Source: BOG-932 sp965276835 | GTDB lineage: Bacteria > Pseudomonadota > Alphaproteobacteria > BOG-932 > Roseiterribacteraceae | Assembly: GCA_965276835.1 (NCBI GenBank) | Contig: OZ255631.1 | Location: forward strand, 4,526,001-4,590,000 | Reading direction: 5' to 3' | DNA length: 64,000 nucleotides | Shown: positions 25,577 to 35,342 of the stretch, in pieces | Position numbering within the stretch: position 1 is the first letter of the stretch | How the letters are laid out: the number at the start of each line of letters is the position of its first letter | Translations under genes and position numbers: made by a program | The notes under the pieces: model-generated | Databases searched by the model: none | Told to the model about the DNA's origin: nothing | Seen by the model: the letters and a program-made list of their open reading frames with translations, nothing else

Positions 25577-27058
25577 TTATGAGGAAGGGCGGGCAAAGAC
25601 GACGGCCGTAATCGCTTCAAAAGCGAGCGCCCGGGCCTCGTCGTGCAAAGCGACCCGATCGAGAGCCTCCAGCACGCGGTGGAGTGCTTGCGGGTTTGCG
25701 CCGGCCGGTCCTCTACCGCCAAGGATCACCAATGCGCGTAACGTCGTTTCGCCGACATGCAGTTGCGTGGCTGCCTTATCGATTTCCTGCAAATCGTCTC
25801 GACTCAGGTCCGAGGGCTCCGGCGGCGCGATGCCGAAAGCCGATAGAATGGCGGCGATCCGTTGCAGGCCACCTGGATCGAGGCGTGCCCGCTTTTCCCA
25901 TGCGGCCAGTTCCCCCGAGCCCGGCGGCTTGATCAGGGCGCGATAGGGCCAGACCGCCGCATCCGACCCTGACCGTCTTGCTAAATCCGCCCAAGGCGCC
26001 GCCCTCTCGAGGTCGTCGACGGCATAGAAAAATGCGGCGAAACGCGCAGCGAGCGCGGCAAGGGCGGGCTCGGGCTTGACCATGCGCAACGGCACTGCCA
26101 TTGCCGCGCTCACGCCATCGACCGTTCCGTCGGGCGACAGCAATCCTTGCTCGGCCAAAGCCAGCTTCAGCTTTGGGTCGGTGGATCGGTCGATCGCTTG
26201 AAACAGAGATGCGGCCTGTTCGCCGGAGACCGGAGGCTCGCCGCGGGGCGCCGCCTGGCCATGAACGGGTGCCGATCGCAAAATCTTCGCATAGACGTCG
26301 CCGCCGAGCGCGCTCGCGCGCGCCGCCGTAAAGGCGGCTTCCAGCCGTCGGGCCCTCGGCACCTTCGGATCGTTGCCGACCGCGGCAAGGTAGGCAATCC
26401 GACCGCCTGGCTCGCCGGACGGATCGGTGGGGGACGGCGGACCGGCGGGCAGTGGTGCGCCGCCGATCCGGGCCAGCGCGCCAAGCTTGTCCATGTCGGG
26501 CGGCGGCGTTGCCCCGGGCTCTCCGGCGCGTGCCCTGCACAAGGCCAATCCATCCTCGACCCACCGCGTAGACGACCTTGCCGCGAGGGCACGGATATCG
26601 ATGCACGCCGTTTCCACGTTCCCGGCCAACAATTCGGCTTCGATCTCCCGCTGGGCGCTCGCCTCATCGCGCGGCGGGTTCGGTGCAGCGCGCGCTAAGG
26701 TCGCGGCGTCGCTCACGTCGCCAAGCCGCATGAGTTCATCCACCCGAAGCGCCAGAAATGCACTACTATCCTCGTCGCCCTGGGGCGCGTCGGCGATGCT
26801 GATCAGGAGGTTGCGCGCCAGCCTGTGCTCCGACGCGGACCCGATGCGATCGGGCAACCGCTCGATAAGCTGGTGCACGACGTTGGCGGATGTGCCCTGC
26901 CAAGCCTTCCGGTCGAAATCCGTCTCGCGCCTCGGCAAGGTCCCGATCCACACGCGGTTCCGGTCGCCGGGCCCCGCGGGGCCCTGGCAGCCGGCTGCCA
27001 GGGCGAGGGTTAACGCCGCGGCGATGCCGCGGAATTGCACGGTCATGAGAAAAGTCAT
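25577..27058 (-). CDS. predicted lipoprotein of unknown function
   Basis: A 493-residue protein that begins with a lipoprotein signal (LALAAGC, lipid-modified Cys24) and is otherwise soluble, so it should be anchored in the periplasm. The body is alanine-rich and largely helical, with repeated patterns resembling TPR or Sel1-type helices (LVEDGLALCRARAG-like turns), but no family can be named. Two in-frame ATGs four codons apart are possible starts. It is back to back with a secreted M23 peptidase, which suggests envelope biology but not a specific role. Confidence 0.7.
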   Translation of the reverse strand: MTFLMTVQFRGIAAALTLALAAGCQGPAGPGDRNRVWIGTLPRRETDFDRKAWQGTSANVVHQLIERLPDRIGSASEHRLARNLLISIADAPQGDEDSSAFLALRVDELMRLGDVSDAATLARAAPNPPRDEASAQREIEAELLAGNVETACIDIRALAARSSTRWVEDGLALCRARAGEPGATPPPDMDKLGALARIGGAPLPAGPPSPTDPSGEPGGRIAYLAAVGNDPKVPRARRLEAAFTAARASALGGDVYAKILRSAPVHGQAAPRGEPPVSGEQAASLFQAIDRSTDPKLKLALAEQGLLSPDGTVDGVSAAMAVPLRMVKPEPALAALAARFAAFFYAVDDLERAAPWADLARRSGSDAAVWPYRALIKPPGSGELAAWEKRARLDPGGLQRIAAILSAFGIAPPEPSDLSRDDLQEIDKAATQLHVGETTLRALVILGGRGPAGANPQALHRVLEALDRVALHDEARALAFEAITAVVFARPSS

Positions 27059-27170
27059 TTCCGAAGCAATAACAACGCGCGTCGACGATGGTTCACAGAA
27101 AACGCGAACGGCATGAACATGGTAGAGGTCGCTGGTGTTGAGGAGGGCAAGCCCGCACGAGGGAGACAGC

Positions 27171-27806
27171 ATGGGTATTCTGAGAATCGTCCTGGGTGCG
27201 ATCGCGGCATTCTGTTTGGTGGTGGGGCATTCGCCCGCGCAGATGGCGGCACCGTCCACCCCGTGGAGCAGCGGAAAATATCGACTCCCGTTCGCCGGCG
27301 GCACCGAGGTGAAGGTTTTCGATGATTTCTTGACCCATCGGCCCATAGGACGCGTCGATCTGTTTGCTCTGGGAGGCCACCCTCCCTACCGCGTCGTTGC
27401 TGCAGCGCCGGGCCGCATCGCGGCTATCCAGGACGGTTTTGGTGAACAGCAAAGCGGACGGGCGGCCAAAGACTGCCACAACAATTATGTCTGGATCGCC
27501 CATCCGAATGGCGAATGGACGAAATATTCGCATCTCGCCCAGGGAACCGTGAGGGATAAAGCCGGCCTGAAAGTGGGCGACCGCGTCGAAGCCGGTCGCT
27601 ATTTGGGCGACGAGGGCGCGGTCGGCTGTGCCATGTTGAATCATGTGCATTTCGAGGTGGCGGTTCCGCGCGCCGTCTCACCCATCGATGCAGGCGGCTT
27701 CTTGCTGGACAATGATGGCGGTGCGCGCGAACGGAACCCGGTATTCTGCGGTGTGCCTGGCGGATCGGCGACCAAGGACGCAATCTACACGGCGGTGTCG
27801 TGCTGA
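27171..27806 (+). CDS. secreted M23-family metallopeptidase
   Basis: A 211-residue LytM/M23-type peptidase with an N-terminal signal (residues 1-24, ending near SPAQMA). Zinc and catalytic positions are plausible: His56 and Asp63 in THRPIGRVD, His121 in KYSHLAQG, and His158/His160 in LNHVHFEV. The family cuts peptidoglycan peptide bridges or acts as an amidase activator. The H-x6-D spacing is the variant found in some M23 proteins. GGGAG lies five bases before the ATG. It is divergent from the lipoprotein gene, with 112 bases between. Confidence 0.85.
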   Translation: MGILRIVLGAIAAFCLVVGHSPAQMAAPSTPWSSGKYRLPFAGGTEVKVFDDFLTHRPIGRVDLFALGGHPPYRVVAAAPGRIAAIQDGFGEQQSGRAAKDCHNNYVWIAHPNGEWTKYSHLAQGTVRDKAGLKVGDRVEAGRYLGDEGAVGCAMLNHVHFEVAVPRAVSPIDAGGFLLDNDGGARERNPVFCGVPGGSATKDAIYTAVSC

Positions 27807-27809
27807 GGA

Positions 27810-28649
27810 TTACGGGCTCGGCTGTGACCTCACAAGCGACCGGACTCGTTCCGCATCCTCCGGTGTTGCCGGGTTGTAAATGACCATGCCCAGGTCGGGA
27901 CGGCCGTCGATGGCGAAGGATGAATATTCGAACGCGATCGGCCCGAGGATTGGGTGCCGCAGATGCTTGGTGTGTTCGCCGTGACTGCGGACGTCGTTGT
28001 CGCGCCACATTGCCTCGAATTCGGGGCTTAAGTTGCAGAGCTCGTCCACCAGGTCGGTGACCTGCGATGCGGCCCCGGCGCGCGCGGCATCTGCTCTGAA
28101 CGCGCCGACGACAAACCGGGCGACGCTTTCCCAGTCGAACTGCGCGGCACGCACGCGGGGATCGCTGAAGATCATGCGCAGGATGTTGCGTTGACCCGGT
28201 GGAAGCGCGGCATAGTCGTTCAGCACGACCGACGCGGCGCGATTCCAGGCGACCACGTCCCATGTGGCGGTCCTGATCAAAGCCGGGCTGACCTCCAGCG
28301 CGTCGAGCACCCTCTGTAGCCGTGGCGTGATGCCGCCTGGCGCCTGGTAGTGAACGTCTGGCGCGCGGCCGAGACCCAGCAGATAGGCGTGCTCGCGCTC
28401 GACGTCGGTCAGCATCAGGGCGCGCGATATCCGGTCGAGGACATCCGCCGAGGGCGCGCCGCCGCGCCCTTGTTCCAGCCACGTGTACCAGGTGGTACTG
28501 ATATTGGCCCGCTGCGCCACCTCTTCCCGGCGGAGGCCTGGCGTGCGCCTGCGCGTGCCGGACAGCCCGAAGGCCGCTGGATCGAGCTTGGTGCGGCGAT
28601 CCTTCAGGTAGGTTCCGAGCATGCTCTCGTGGGAGGCTGAAATGCTCAT
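27810..28649 (-). CDS. XRE-family regulator with MmyB-like ligand domain
   Basis: A 279-residue regulator with an N-terminal helix-turn-helix (TPGLRREEVAQRANISTTWYTWLEQGR) and a C-terminal MmyB-like PAS-related domain (ATWDVVAWNRAASVVLNDYAAL). Regulators of this type often control a divergently oriented oxidoreductase, and here one lies 92 bases away on the opposite strand. Its gene ends three bases after that of the M23 peptidase (convergent). Confidence 0.9.
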   Translation of the reverse strand: MSISASHESMLGTYLKDRRTKLDPAAFGLSGTRRRTPGLRREEVAQRANISTTWYTWLEQGRGGAPSADVLDRISRALMLTDVEREHAYLLGLGRAPDVHYQAPGGITPRLQRVLDALEVSPALIRTATWDVVAWNRAASVVLNDYAALPPGQRNILRMIFSDPRVRAAQFDWESVARFVVGAFRADAARAGAASQVTDLVDELCNLSPEFEAMWRDNDVRSHGEHTKHLRHPILGPIAFEYSSFAIDGRPDLGMVIYNPATPEDAERVRSLVRSQPSP

Positions 28650-28709
28650 CCTGTTAGCTATTATACCCCGATGATCTCACTACTTTACCAGGATAACGCG
28701 CAAGTCAAT

Positions 28710-28726
28710 GTTTGTCCCGACCAAAC
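28710..28726. promoter_or_regulatory. small inverted repeat in the regulator/SDR divergent region
   Basis: GTTTG and CAAAC flank seven bases (TCCCGAC), 16 bases before the SDR start codon. It lies in the 92-base region between the XRE regulator and the divergent SDR gene, which is also locally AT-rich (TTAGCTATTATA near 28653-28664). An operator for the neighbouring regulator is possible. The short arms make chance likely too. Confidence 0.25.
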
Positions 28727-28741
28727 TTTGGAGACTGTGTC

Positions 28742-29629
28742 ATGCGTGTATTTGTTACCGGCGCCACCGGATTCATCGGCACCGCCCTCGTCCCGGAACT
28801 GATCGCGGCGGGCCACAGCGTGCTCGGCCTCACCCGCTCGGATGCGGGGGCGACGAAACTTACCGCGTCAGGCGCCGAGATTCATCGTGGATCGATCGAG
28901 GATCTGGAGAGTCTGACACGCGGCGCCGCCGCGGCGGACGCCGTAATCCATCTCGCGTTCAATCACGATTTTTCGAAATGGGCGGAAAACAGCGAGGCGG
29001 ATAGGAAAGTCATCGAGGCGATCGGCTCCGCGCTTGCCGCCTCCGACCGTCCTTTTATCGTGAGCTCCGGAACTGCCGCAGCGCACACGCCCGGCCGTCT
29101 CACGACGGAGAAGGACGAACCGAATTCGCCAATTCCCCGCGTAGCCTCGGAACACGCCGCTGCTGCGGCGTCGGCCAATGGCGCGCGCGTTATGGTGATG
29201 CGCCTGCCGCAGGTGCATGACCCGGTCAAACAGGGACTAATCACACCGTTGATCGCCATCGCCCGCGAGAAAGGCGTCTCGGCCTATGTCGGCGACGGCC
29301 AGAACCGGTGGCCTGCGGCGCATATCTCCGACGTCGCGCGGCTCTATCGGCTGGCATTGGAAAAAGGCGTCGCCGGTGCCCGTTACAATGCGGTTGCCGA
29401 GGAGGGCGTGCCGATGCGGCGGATTGCCGAGTCCATCGGCCGGAGCCTGAACGTTCCGGTCGTGTCCAAAACGCCCGAGGAGGCGTCCGCGCATTTCGGC
29501 TGGCTTGGCATGCTGGTGGGCGTCGATATCCCGGCTTCCAGCGCGCTGACGCGGGAATGGTTGGGATGGGATCCGGTGGGGCCGGGAATGATTTCCGACC
29601 TCGACCGGGCCGGCTATCTGGAATCCTGA
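28742..29629 (+). CDS. NAD(P)-dependent extended SDR (epimerase-like)
   Basis: A 295-residue atypical/extended SDR with VTGATGFIG (5-13) and an acidic-to-Arg substitution after the second strand (GLTRSD) that favours NADP. The region AFNHDFSKWAENSEADRK and the C-terminal HFGWLGMLVGVDIPASS fit the SDR subfamily commonly paired with MmyB-type regulators. There is a GGAG eight bases before the ATG. Substrate unknown; a role in detoxifying small carbonyl compounds is only a guess. Confidence 0.85.
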   Translation: MRVFVTGATGFIGTALVPELIAAGHSVLGLTRSDAGATKLTASGAEIHRGSIEDLESLTRGAAAADAVIHLAFNHDFSKWAENSEADRKVIEAIGSALAASDRPFIVSSGTAAAHTPGRLTTEKDEPNSPIPRVASEHAAAAASANGARVMVMRLPQVHDPVKQGLITPLIAIAREKGVSAYVGDGQNRWPAAHISDVARLYRLALEKGVAGARYNAVAEEGVPMRRIAESIGRSLNVPVVSKTPEEASAHFGWLGMLVGVDIPASSALTREWLGWDPVGPGMISDLDRAGYLES

Positions 29630-29685
29630 GCGCCAACTAATCCGCCGGATATGACGAAATCCGACGGAACATAGGCCCGCCGGTC

Positions 29686-29714
29686 TTGACACCCGGCAGG
29701 GGCGGTCGGATGTG
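29686..29714 (+). promoter_or_regulatory. possible -35 element close to ispH
   Basis: A perfect TTGACA (29686-29691) is followed after 17 bases by GATGTG, a poor -10. The spacing would place the transcription start within a few bases of the ATG, giving a leaderless or near-leaderless mRNA; no clear Shine-Dalgarno sequence precedes ispH. Confidence 0.3.
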
Positions 29715-29720
29715 TGGGGT

Positions 29721-30701
29721 ATGAACTTGCCGCCGCTCACCATCGTCCTTGCCGGACCGCGCGGCTTTTGCGCCGGGGTGGACCGCGCCATCCAGATCGT
29801 CGAGCGTGCTTTGGAGCTGTCCGGCGCGCCGGTCTATGTGCGCCATGAGATCGTCCATAACCGCTTCGTGGTCGAACAACTCGAGGCCAAGGGCGCGATT
29901 TTCGTGCATGAGTTGGACGAGGTGCCGGCCGGCGCCACGGTGGTTTTTTCCGCCCATGGCGTGCCCAAGGCAGTGCCTGCGGACGCGGAGCGGCGCAAGC
30001 TGCTGTCGCTCGACGCCACCTGCCCGCTGGTCAGCAAGGTCCATCGCGAGGCCGAGCGCCATTATGCCGAGGGTCGGCAGATTGTCCTGATCGGCCATGG
30101 CGGCCATCCTGAAGTCGAAGGTACTGTCGGCCAATTGCCGCCCGGTGCGGTCGTGCTGCTGGAAGACGCGGCCGGCGTCGGCGCGCTGGAGGTGCTCGAC
30201 GAAAACAATCTGGCCTATTGCACCCAGACGACTTTGTCGGTCGATGAGACCGAGGACATGATCGCCGCGTTGAAGGCCCGCTTTCCCAACATCGCCGGGC
30301 CGCGCAAGGAAGACATCTGCTATGCCACGACCAACCGTCAGGCAGCGGTCAAGGCGATCGCCGGCGATGTCGATGCGCTGATGGTGATCGGCTCGCCCAA
30401 CTCGTCAAATTCCAGCCGCCTGGTCGAGGTCGCCCGCGCCTATGGCTGCGCCCGCTCGATCATGGTGTCGCGGGCGTCGGACATCGACTGGCGCTGGTTC
30501 GACGGCGTCCGCCGCCTGGGCCTGACCGCCGGCGCGTCCGCCCCAGAGATTCTGGTAGAAGAAGTTGTGGCCGCAGCGCGCACGCGGTTCGAGGTGACGA
30601 TCGAGGAACGCGAGGTCGCGCGCGAAAACGTCACTTTCAAATTGCCGTCCGCCCTAAACCCAAAGGTCGTCAAGCGGCCGGAAACCTCAGCTGCTACTTA
30701 G
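29721..30701 (+). CDS. ispH: 4-hydroxy-3-methylbut-2-enyl diphosphate reductase
   Basis: The last enzyme of the MEP isoprenoid pathway, 326 residues. Cluster ligands are Cys17 (RGFCAGVDRA), Cys101 (DATCPLVSKVH) and Cys200 (ICYATTNRQ), with the HGGHPEVEGTVGQ segment carrying the catalytic Glu. A GTG nine bases earlier is in frame, but the ATG begins the conserved part. A TTGACA sits 30 bases upstream, so the mRNA may begin at or close to the ATG. Its end overlaps the convergent small gene by 8 bp. Confidence 0.96.
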   Translation: MNLPPLTIVLAGPRGFCAGVDRAIQIVERALELSGAPVYVRHEIVHNRFVVEQLEAKGAIFVHELDEVPAGATVVFSAHGVPKAVPADAERRKLLSLDATCPLVSKVHREAERHYAEGRQIVLIGHGGHPEVEGTVGQLPPGAVVLLEDAAGVGALEVLDENNLAYCTQTTLSVDETEDMIAALKARFPNIAGPRKEDICYATTNRQAAVKAIAGDVDALMVIGSPNSSNSSRLVEVARAYGCARSIMVSRASDIDWRWFDGVRRLGLTAGASAPEILVEEVVAAARTRFEVTIEEREVARENVTFKLPSALNPKVVKRPETSAAT

Positions 30702-31095
30702 ACGTCGTCTCGGCCGGCGGCCCGGATGCGTCGGATCGGTCGTGTGTCGTCGAAGGTTTCTTCGGCCCATGATGCCGGTGTGGCACGTTGGCGCCTGTAT
30801 CCGTTCCCTCCGTACCCGTCCCCAATGCTCCGTTCTTCGTACTTTCGGCCTGCCCACCGGGCGCGGCGGTACTGGTGTCGGTGCCCGGTGGCGGCGCGGT
30901 TGTGCCCGGCACGGCGTCGGATGTTCCAACCGTCGGCTTGGTTGGCTGGGGGGCGGGTGTCTCCGAATTTCCCAGCGGTGTGGGTGCGATCGGCGAAATC
31001 GTTCCCGGCCCGCCGGTTGGGCTCGGTGCGGCCTGAGCGAATGAGAGCGCCGCAACGACGGCAAAGCCGGCGGCGGCCGGAAGGATCATGCGCAT
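30694..31095 (-). CDS. exported Pro/Thr-rich low-complexity protein
   Basis: A 133-residue protein with a signal peptide (MRMILPAAAGFAVVAALSFAQA) followed by a disordered Pro/Thr/Gly-rich chain and a basic stretch HRHHGPKKPSTTHDRSD near the end. No domain. It resembles in design, not clearly in alignment, the secreted protein encoded at 36490-36834; both seem intrinsically disordered envelope proteins. A GGAAC-N17-TGTT element lies upstream, close to the EcfG general-stress consensus. Convergent with ispH. Confidence 0.6.
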   Translation of the reverse strand: MRMILPAAAGFAVVAALSFAQAAPSPTGGPGTISPIAPTPLGNSETPAPQPTKPTVGTSDAVPGTTAPPPGTDTSTAAPGGQAESTKNGALGTGTEGTDTGANVPHRHHGPKKPSTTHDRSDASGPPAETTSK

Positions 31096-31136
31096 CTGTT
31101 TTGGCCTGGTTGTTTTAAAAGGCGTCTGCCCCATTA

Positions 31137-31162
31137 AACACCAGCTGCTCGTCGGCCGTTCC
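31137..31162 (-). promoter_or_regulatory. EcfG-like promoter variant of the Pro/Thr-rich exported protein
   Basis: On the minus strand GGAAC (31158-31162) and TGTT (31137-31140) are 17 bases apart. The alphaproteobacterial general stress consensus is GGAAC-N16/17-CGTT, so this has one mismatch at the least conserved position. The predicted start lies about 35 bases before the ATG, a natural distance. Confidence 0.45.
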
Positions 31163-31167
31163 GAATA

Positions 31168-31191
31168 GCCCTCTCCCGATGGGGCGAGGGC
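31168..31191. repeat. short hairpin related to the 3108-3248 element
   Basis: GCCCTC-TCCC-GAT-GGGG-CGAGGGC folds into a hairpin whose sequence matches the right-hand module of the element at 3228-3248. It ends nine bases after the acsA stop codon and so may double as the acsA terminator, although no T-run follows. Confidence 0.6.
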
Positions 31192-31199
31192 TAAAATCC

Positions 31200-33146
<1,947 letters not shown>

Positions 33147-33181
33147 GGATGATCTTCCCGAAGGTATCAGATTTTCGCGTT

Positions 33182-33210
33182 ATTTAAGGGATGCCCACCA
33201 ATGCGCACAA
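33182..33210 (-). promoter_or_regulatory. candidate sigma70 promoter of acsA
   Basis: TTGTGC (33205-33210) and TTAAAT (33182-33187) are 17 bases apart on the minus strand, giving a start near 33175 and a 29-base leader before acsA. Both boxes match the consensus at four of six positions. Confidence 0.45.
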
Positions 33211-33227
33211 GCACTTGCAGGAAAAGA

Positions 33228-33896
33228 CTAGGCCGGAGTGATCTTCGCGTTCGAAACCGGCGCCGACCAGGTAAAACTCTGGGGCGCAACGGCGCCGCCC
33301 GAGATGATGAAGGTCAGTGCCTCGTTCACCGTCCAGTCGAGCGGGATCAGGGTTGAAGACGGAACCAACTCGACATAGCCGGAGCTGGGGTTGGGCGTGG
33401 TCGGGACATAAACGGCGGCAATCTCAATCCCCGTCGCCGGGTCGGTGAAGATGCGGGTGAGCAGACCCACCGCCTTCATGCCGGGTGACGGGAATTCGAT
33501 CAACACGACGCGCTGCTGGCCGTCCGGCTTGGTCTGCACGGTCTGGATCAGCTTGCGCGCCGAACCATAGATCGACTGGACAAGGGGAATACGCGCCATC
33601 ACCGCGTCGAAGACGGCGAGCAACCGCCGGCCGATGACGGCGCGTCCGACCACGCCCAGCAGCAGGAGGCCAACCAGCACAACCACGACCGCCACCGCAT
33701 CCTGGAACCATACTGCCTGAAAAAGGGCGGCCAGGTTGGGGGATGTGGGGGCCAGCCAGATGCCCAGCTGCATGGCGGCGGGGCTGCCGAACTGGATCAG
33801 CAGCGTAATCAGGAAGGTGATAACCCAGACCGTCACCCAGATCGGGATGACGATCAGGATGCCGGCGATGATGTTTCGTTGAAGGCTCGCCAGCAT
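33228..33896 (-). CDS. DUF502 domain-containing membrane protein
   Basis: A 222-residue inner-membrane protein with two hydrophobic segments (IIAGILIVIPIWVTVWVITF near the N-terminus and AVVVVLVGLLLLGVVGRAVIG around 72-92), followed by the DUF502 soluble part (IPLVQSIYGSARKLIQT and VYVPTTPNPSSGYV). Function unknown. The start MLASLQRN begins 11 bases after the stop of the EVE-domain gene, so the two are likely in one operon. Confidence 0.85.
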   Translation of the reverse strand: MLASLQRNIIAGILIVIPIWVTVWVITFLITLLIQFGSPAAMQLGIWLAPTSPNLAALFQAVWFQDAVAVVVVLVGLLLLGVVGRAVIGRRLLAVFDAVMARIPLVQSIYGSARKLIQTVQTKPDGQQRVVLIEFPSPGMKAVGLLTRIFTDPATGIEIAAVYVPTTPNPSSGYVELVPSSTLIPLDWTVNEALTFIISGGAVAPQSFTWSAPVSNAKITPA

Positions 33897-33907
33897 CGTT
33901 CGTTGTC

Positions 33908-34321
33908 CTAGAGCTTCAGGCCGCCAAGCTTGGCGATGTAAGTCCATTCTTCCACCGTCACCGGCTGAACGGAAAGGCGGGAGTTTTTAACCAGCACCAT
34001 CTCGGACAGCTTGGGGTCGGCCTTGATCTGCACCAGCGTGACCGGGGTCGGCAATTTTTCCACCGCTGTCACGTCGACCATGCCGAACTTGCCGGTTTCA
34101 TCCTTGGGGTCGGGATAGAACTCCTTGGAAATCTTGACGACGCCGACGATCTCCTTGCCTTCGTTGGAGTGGTAGAAGAAGGCCAGGTCGCCGACCCTCA
34201 TCGCCTTCATGAAGTTGGCGGCCATATAATTCCGCACACCGTCCCAGAAGGTTGTCTTGGCCTTAACCTGCGCGTCCCACGACCATTTTTCCGGTTCGGA
34301 TTTCACCAGCCAGTAATTCAT
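33908..34321 (-). CDS. EVE domain-containing protein
   Basis: A 137-residue protein consisting of one EVE (PUA-like) domain: MNYWLVKSEPEKWSWD, TFWDGVRNYMAANFMK, VGDLAFFYHSNEGKEIVG and VQPVTVEEW. The fold binds modified bases in DNA or RNA, and such single-domain proteins are homologous to human THYN1. Fusions of EVE to restriction enzymes are known, but here it stands alone among housekeeping genes, so an RNA or oxidised-base reader is as likely as defence. Confidence 0.92.
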   Translation of the reverse strand: MNYWLVKSEPEKWSWDAQVKAKTTFWDGVRNYMAANFMKAMRVGDLAFFYHSNEGKEIVGVVKISKEFYPDPKDETGKFGMVDVTAVEKLPTPVTLVQIKADPKLSEMVLVKNSRLSVQPVTVEEWTYIAKLGGLKL

Positions 34322-34403
34322 CTCGGTCCTCGTTGTGAGTCGTCAGTTGTAATTCTTGAACGGGGCCTGTCTGCGATCAACGGCGTCCTGCAACCCCGGA
34401 AGG

Positions 34404-35342
34404 TCATGCGGTCTCGCTCTTCAGCGGGCGGGCCAGCAGGCCGGCGATGGTCTGGCCGATATCGGCGCCGTGTTCGACAATGGCGGCGACCGCGTGGGAG
34501 ATCGGCATTTCGATGCCGTAACGCGCAGCCAGCGCGACCACGGCTTGAGCCGAGGCAACACCTTCGACCACGCCCTCGATATCGCCGCTCGCCTGCTCCA
34601 GGGTCATGCCCTGGCCCATCAGAAAACCCAGGCGGAAATTGCGCGATGTCGTGGATGTCGCGGTCAAGGTCAGGTCGCCCAGCCCGGCCAGTCCGGCAAA
34701 GGTCTGCGAGTCGGCGCCCATCGCCCGGCCCAACCTCGCGGTTTCGGCCAAGCCCCGGCTGATCAGGGCGGCACGGGCATTTTCGCCGATTGCTCGCCCG
34801 GCGACGATACCGCAGCCGAGGGCGATCACATTCTTGATCGCCCCGCCCAACTGCACGCCCACAGGATCGGCGGAGACATAGGGGCGAAAATTTCCGCTGC
34901 TGAGCGCGTTGGCGACCCGGTTTGCGACCGTCGCGTCTGTGCTGGCGACCGTGATCGCCGTCGGCAGGCCCTGGACAACCTCATGCGCGAAAGTGGGGCC
35001 GGACAGAATCGCAATCGGCCGGCCGGGCGCCGCCTCGGCCAGGACGTCGCTCAGTAACCGGTCGTCCGGTCGTGCGATGCCTTTGGCACAGATCACCAGC
35101 GGCAGGTCGTCGGCAAGATGTGGCGCAATGCTTGCGGCGACGCTGGAAAGTTCTTGCGCGGAAACGGTCAGCAGCAGCAAGCCGACCTGTTCCAGGACGG
35201 CGGCATCGCCGGCGACTTCGAAACCGTCGATGACGCGGGCGCCACGCCGGCTCCACAGGATGGGAATCGAGCCGGCGCGCGCTGCCGCATGCGCCAGCGC
35301 CAAGCCCCAGGCGCCCGCGCCGGCGATGCCGACCCGGCTCAC
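34404..35342 (-). CDS. gpsA: glycerol-3-phosphate dehydrogenase [NAD(P)+]
   Basis: A 312-residue enzyme that reduces dihydroxyacetone phosphate to sn-glycerol-3-phosphate for phospholipid synthesis. GIAGAGAWGLALA (5-17) is the nucleotide-binding loop and Lys170 in GGAIKNVIALG is catalytic; SRNFRLG lies in the C-terminal domain. The GTG start overlaps the tsaD stop (GTGA), a coupling arrangement; a longer frame would overlap tsaD far more. Confidence 0.95.
   Translation of the reverse strand: MSRVGIAGAGAWGLALAHAAARAGSIPILWSRRGARVIDGFEVAGDAAVLEQVGLLLLTVSAQELSSVAASIAPHLADDLPLVICAKGIARPDDRLLSDVLAEAAPGRPIAILSGPTFAHEVVQGLPTAITVASTDATVANRVANALSSGNFRPYVSADPVGVQLGGAIKNVIALGCGIVAGRAIGENARAALISRGLAETARLGRAMGADSQTFAGLAGLGDLTLTATSTTSRNFRLGFLMGQGMTLEQASGDIEGVVEGVASAQAVVALAARYGIEMPISHAVAAIVEHGADIGQTIAGLLARPLKSETA

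Noticed and set aside
25327..25722. Minus-strand frame through the glycine riboswitch
   Set aside because: It runs through both aptamers and their structured RNA; no coding signature.
29667..29691. EcfG promoter before ispH (GGAAC at 29667)
   Set aside because: After 16-17 bases the sequence is TGAC, not CGTT or TGTT.
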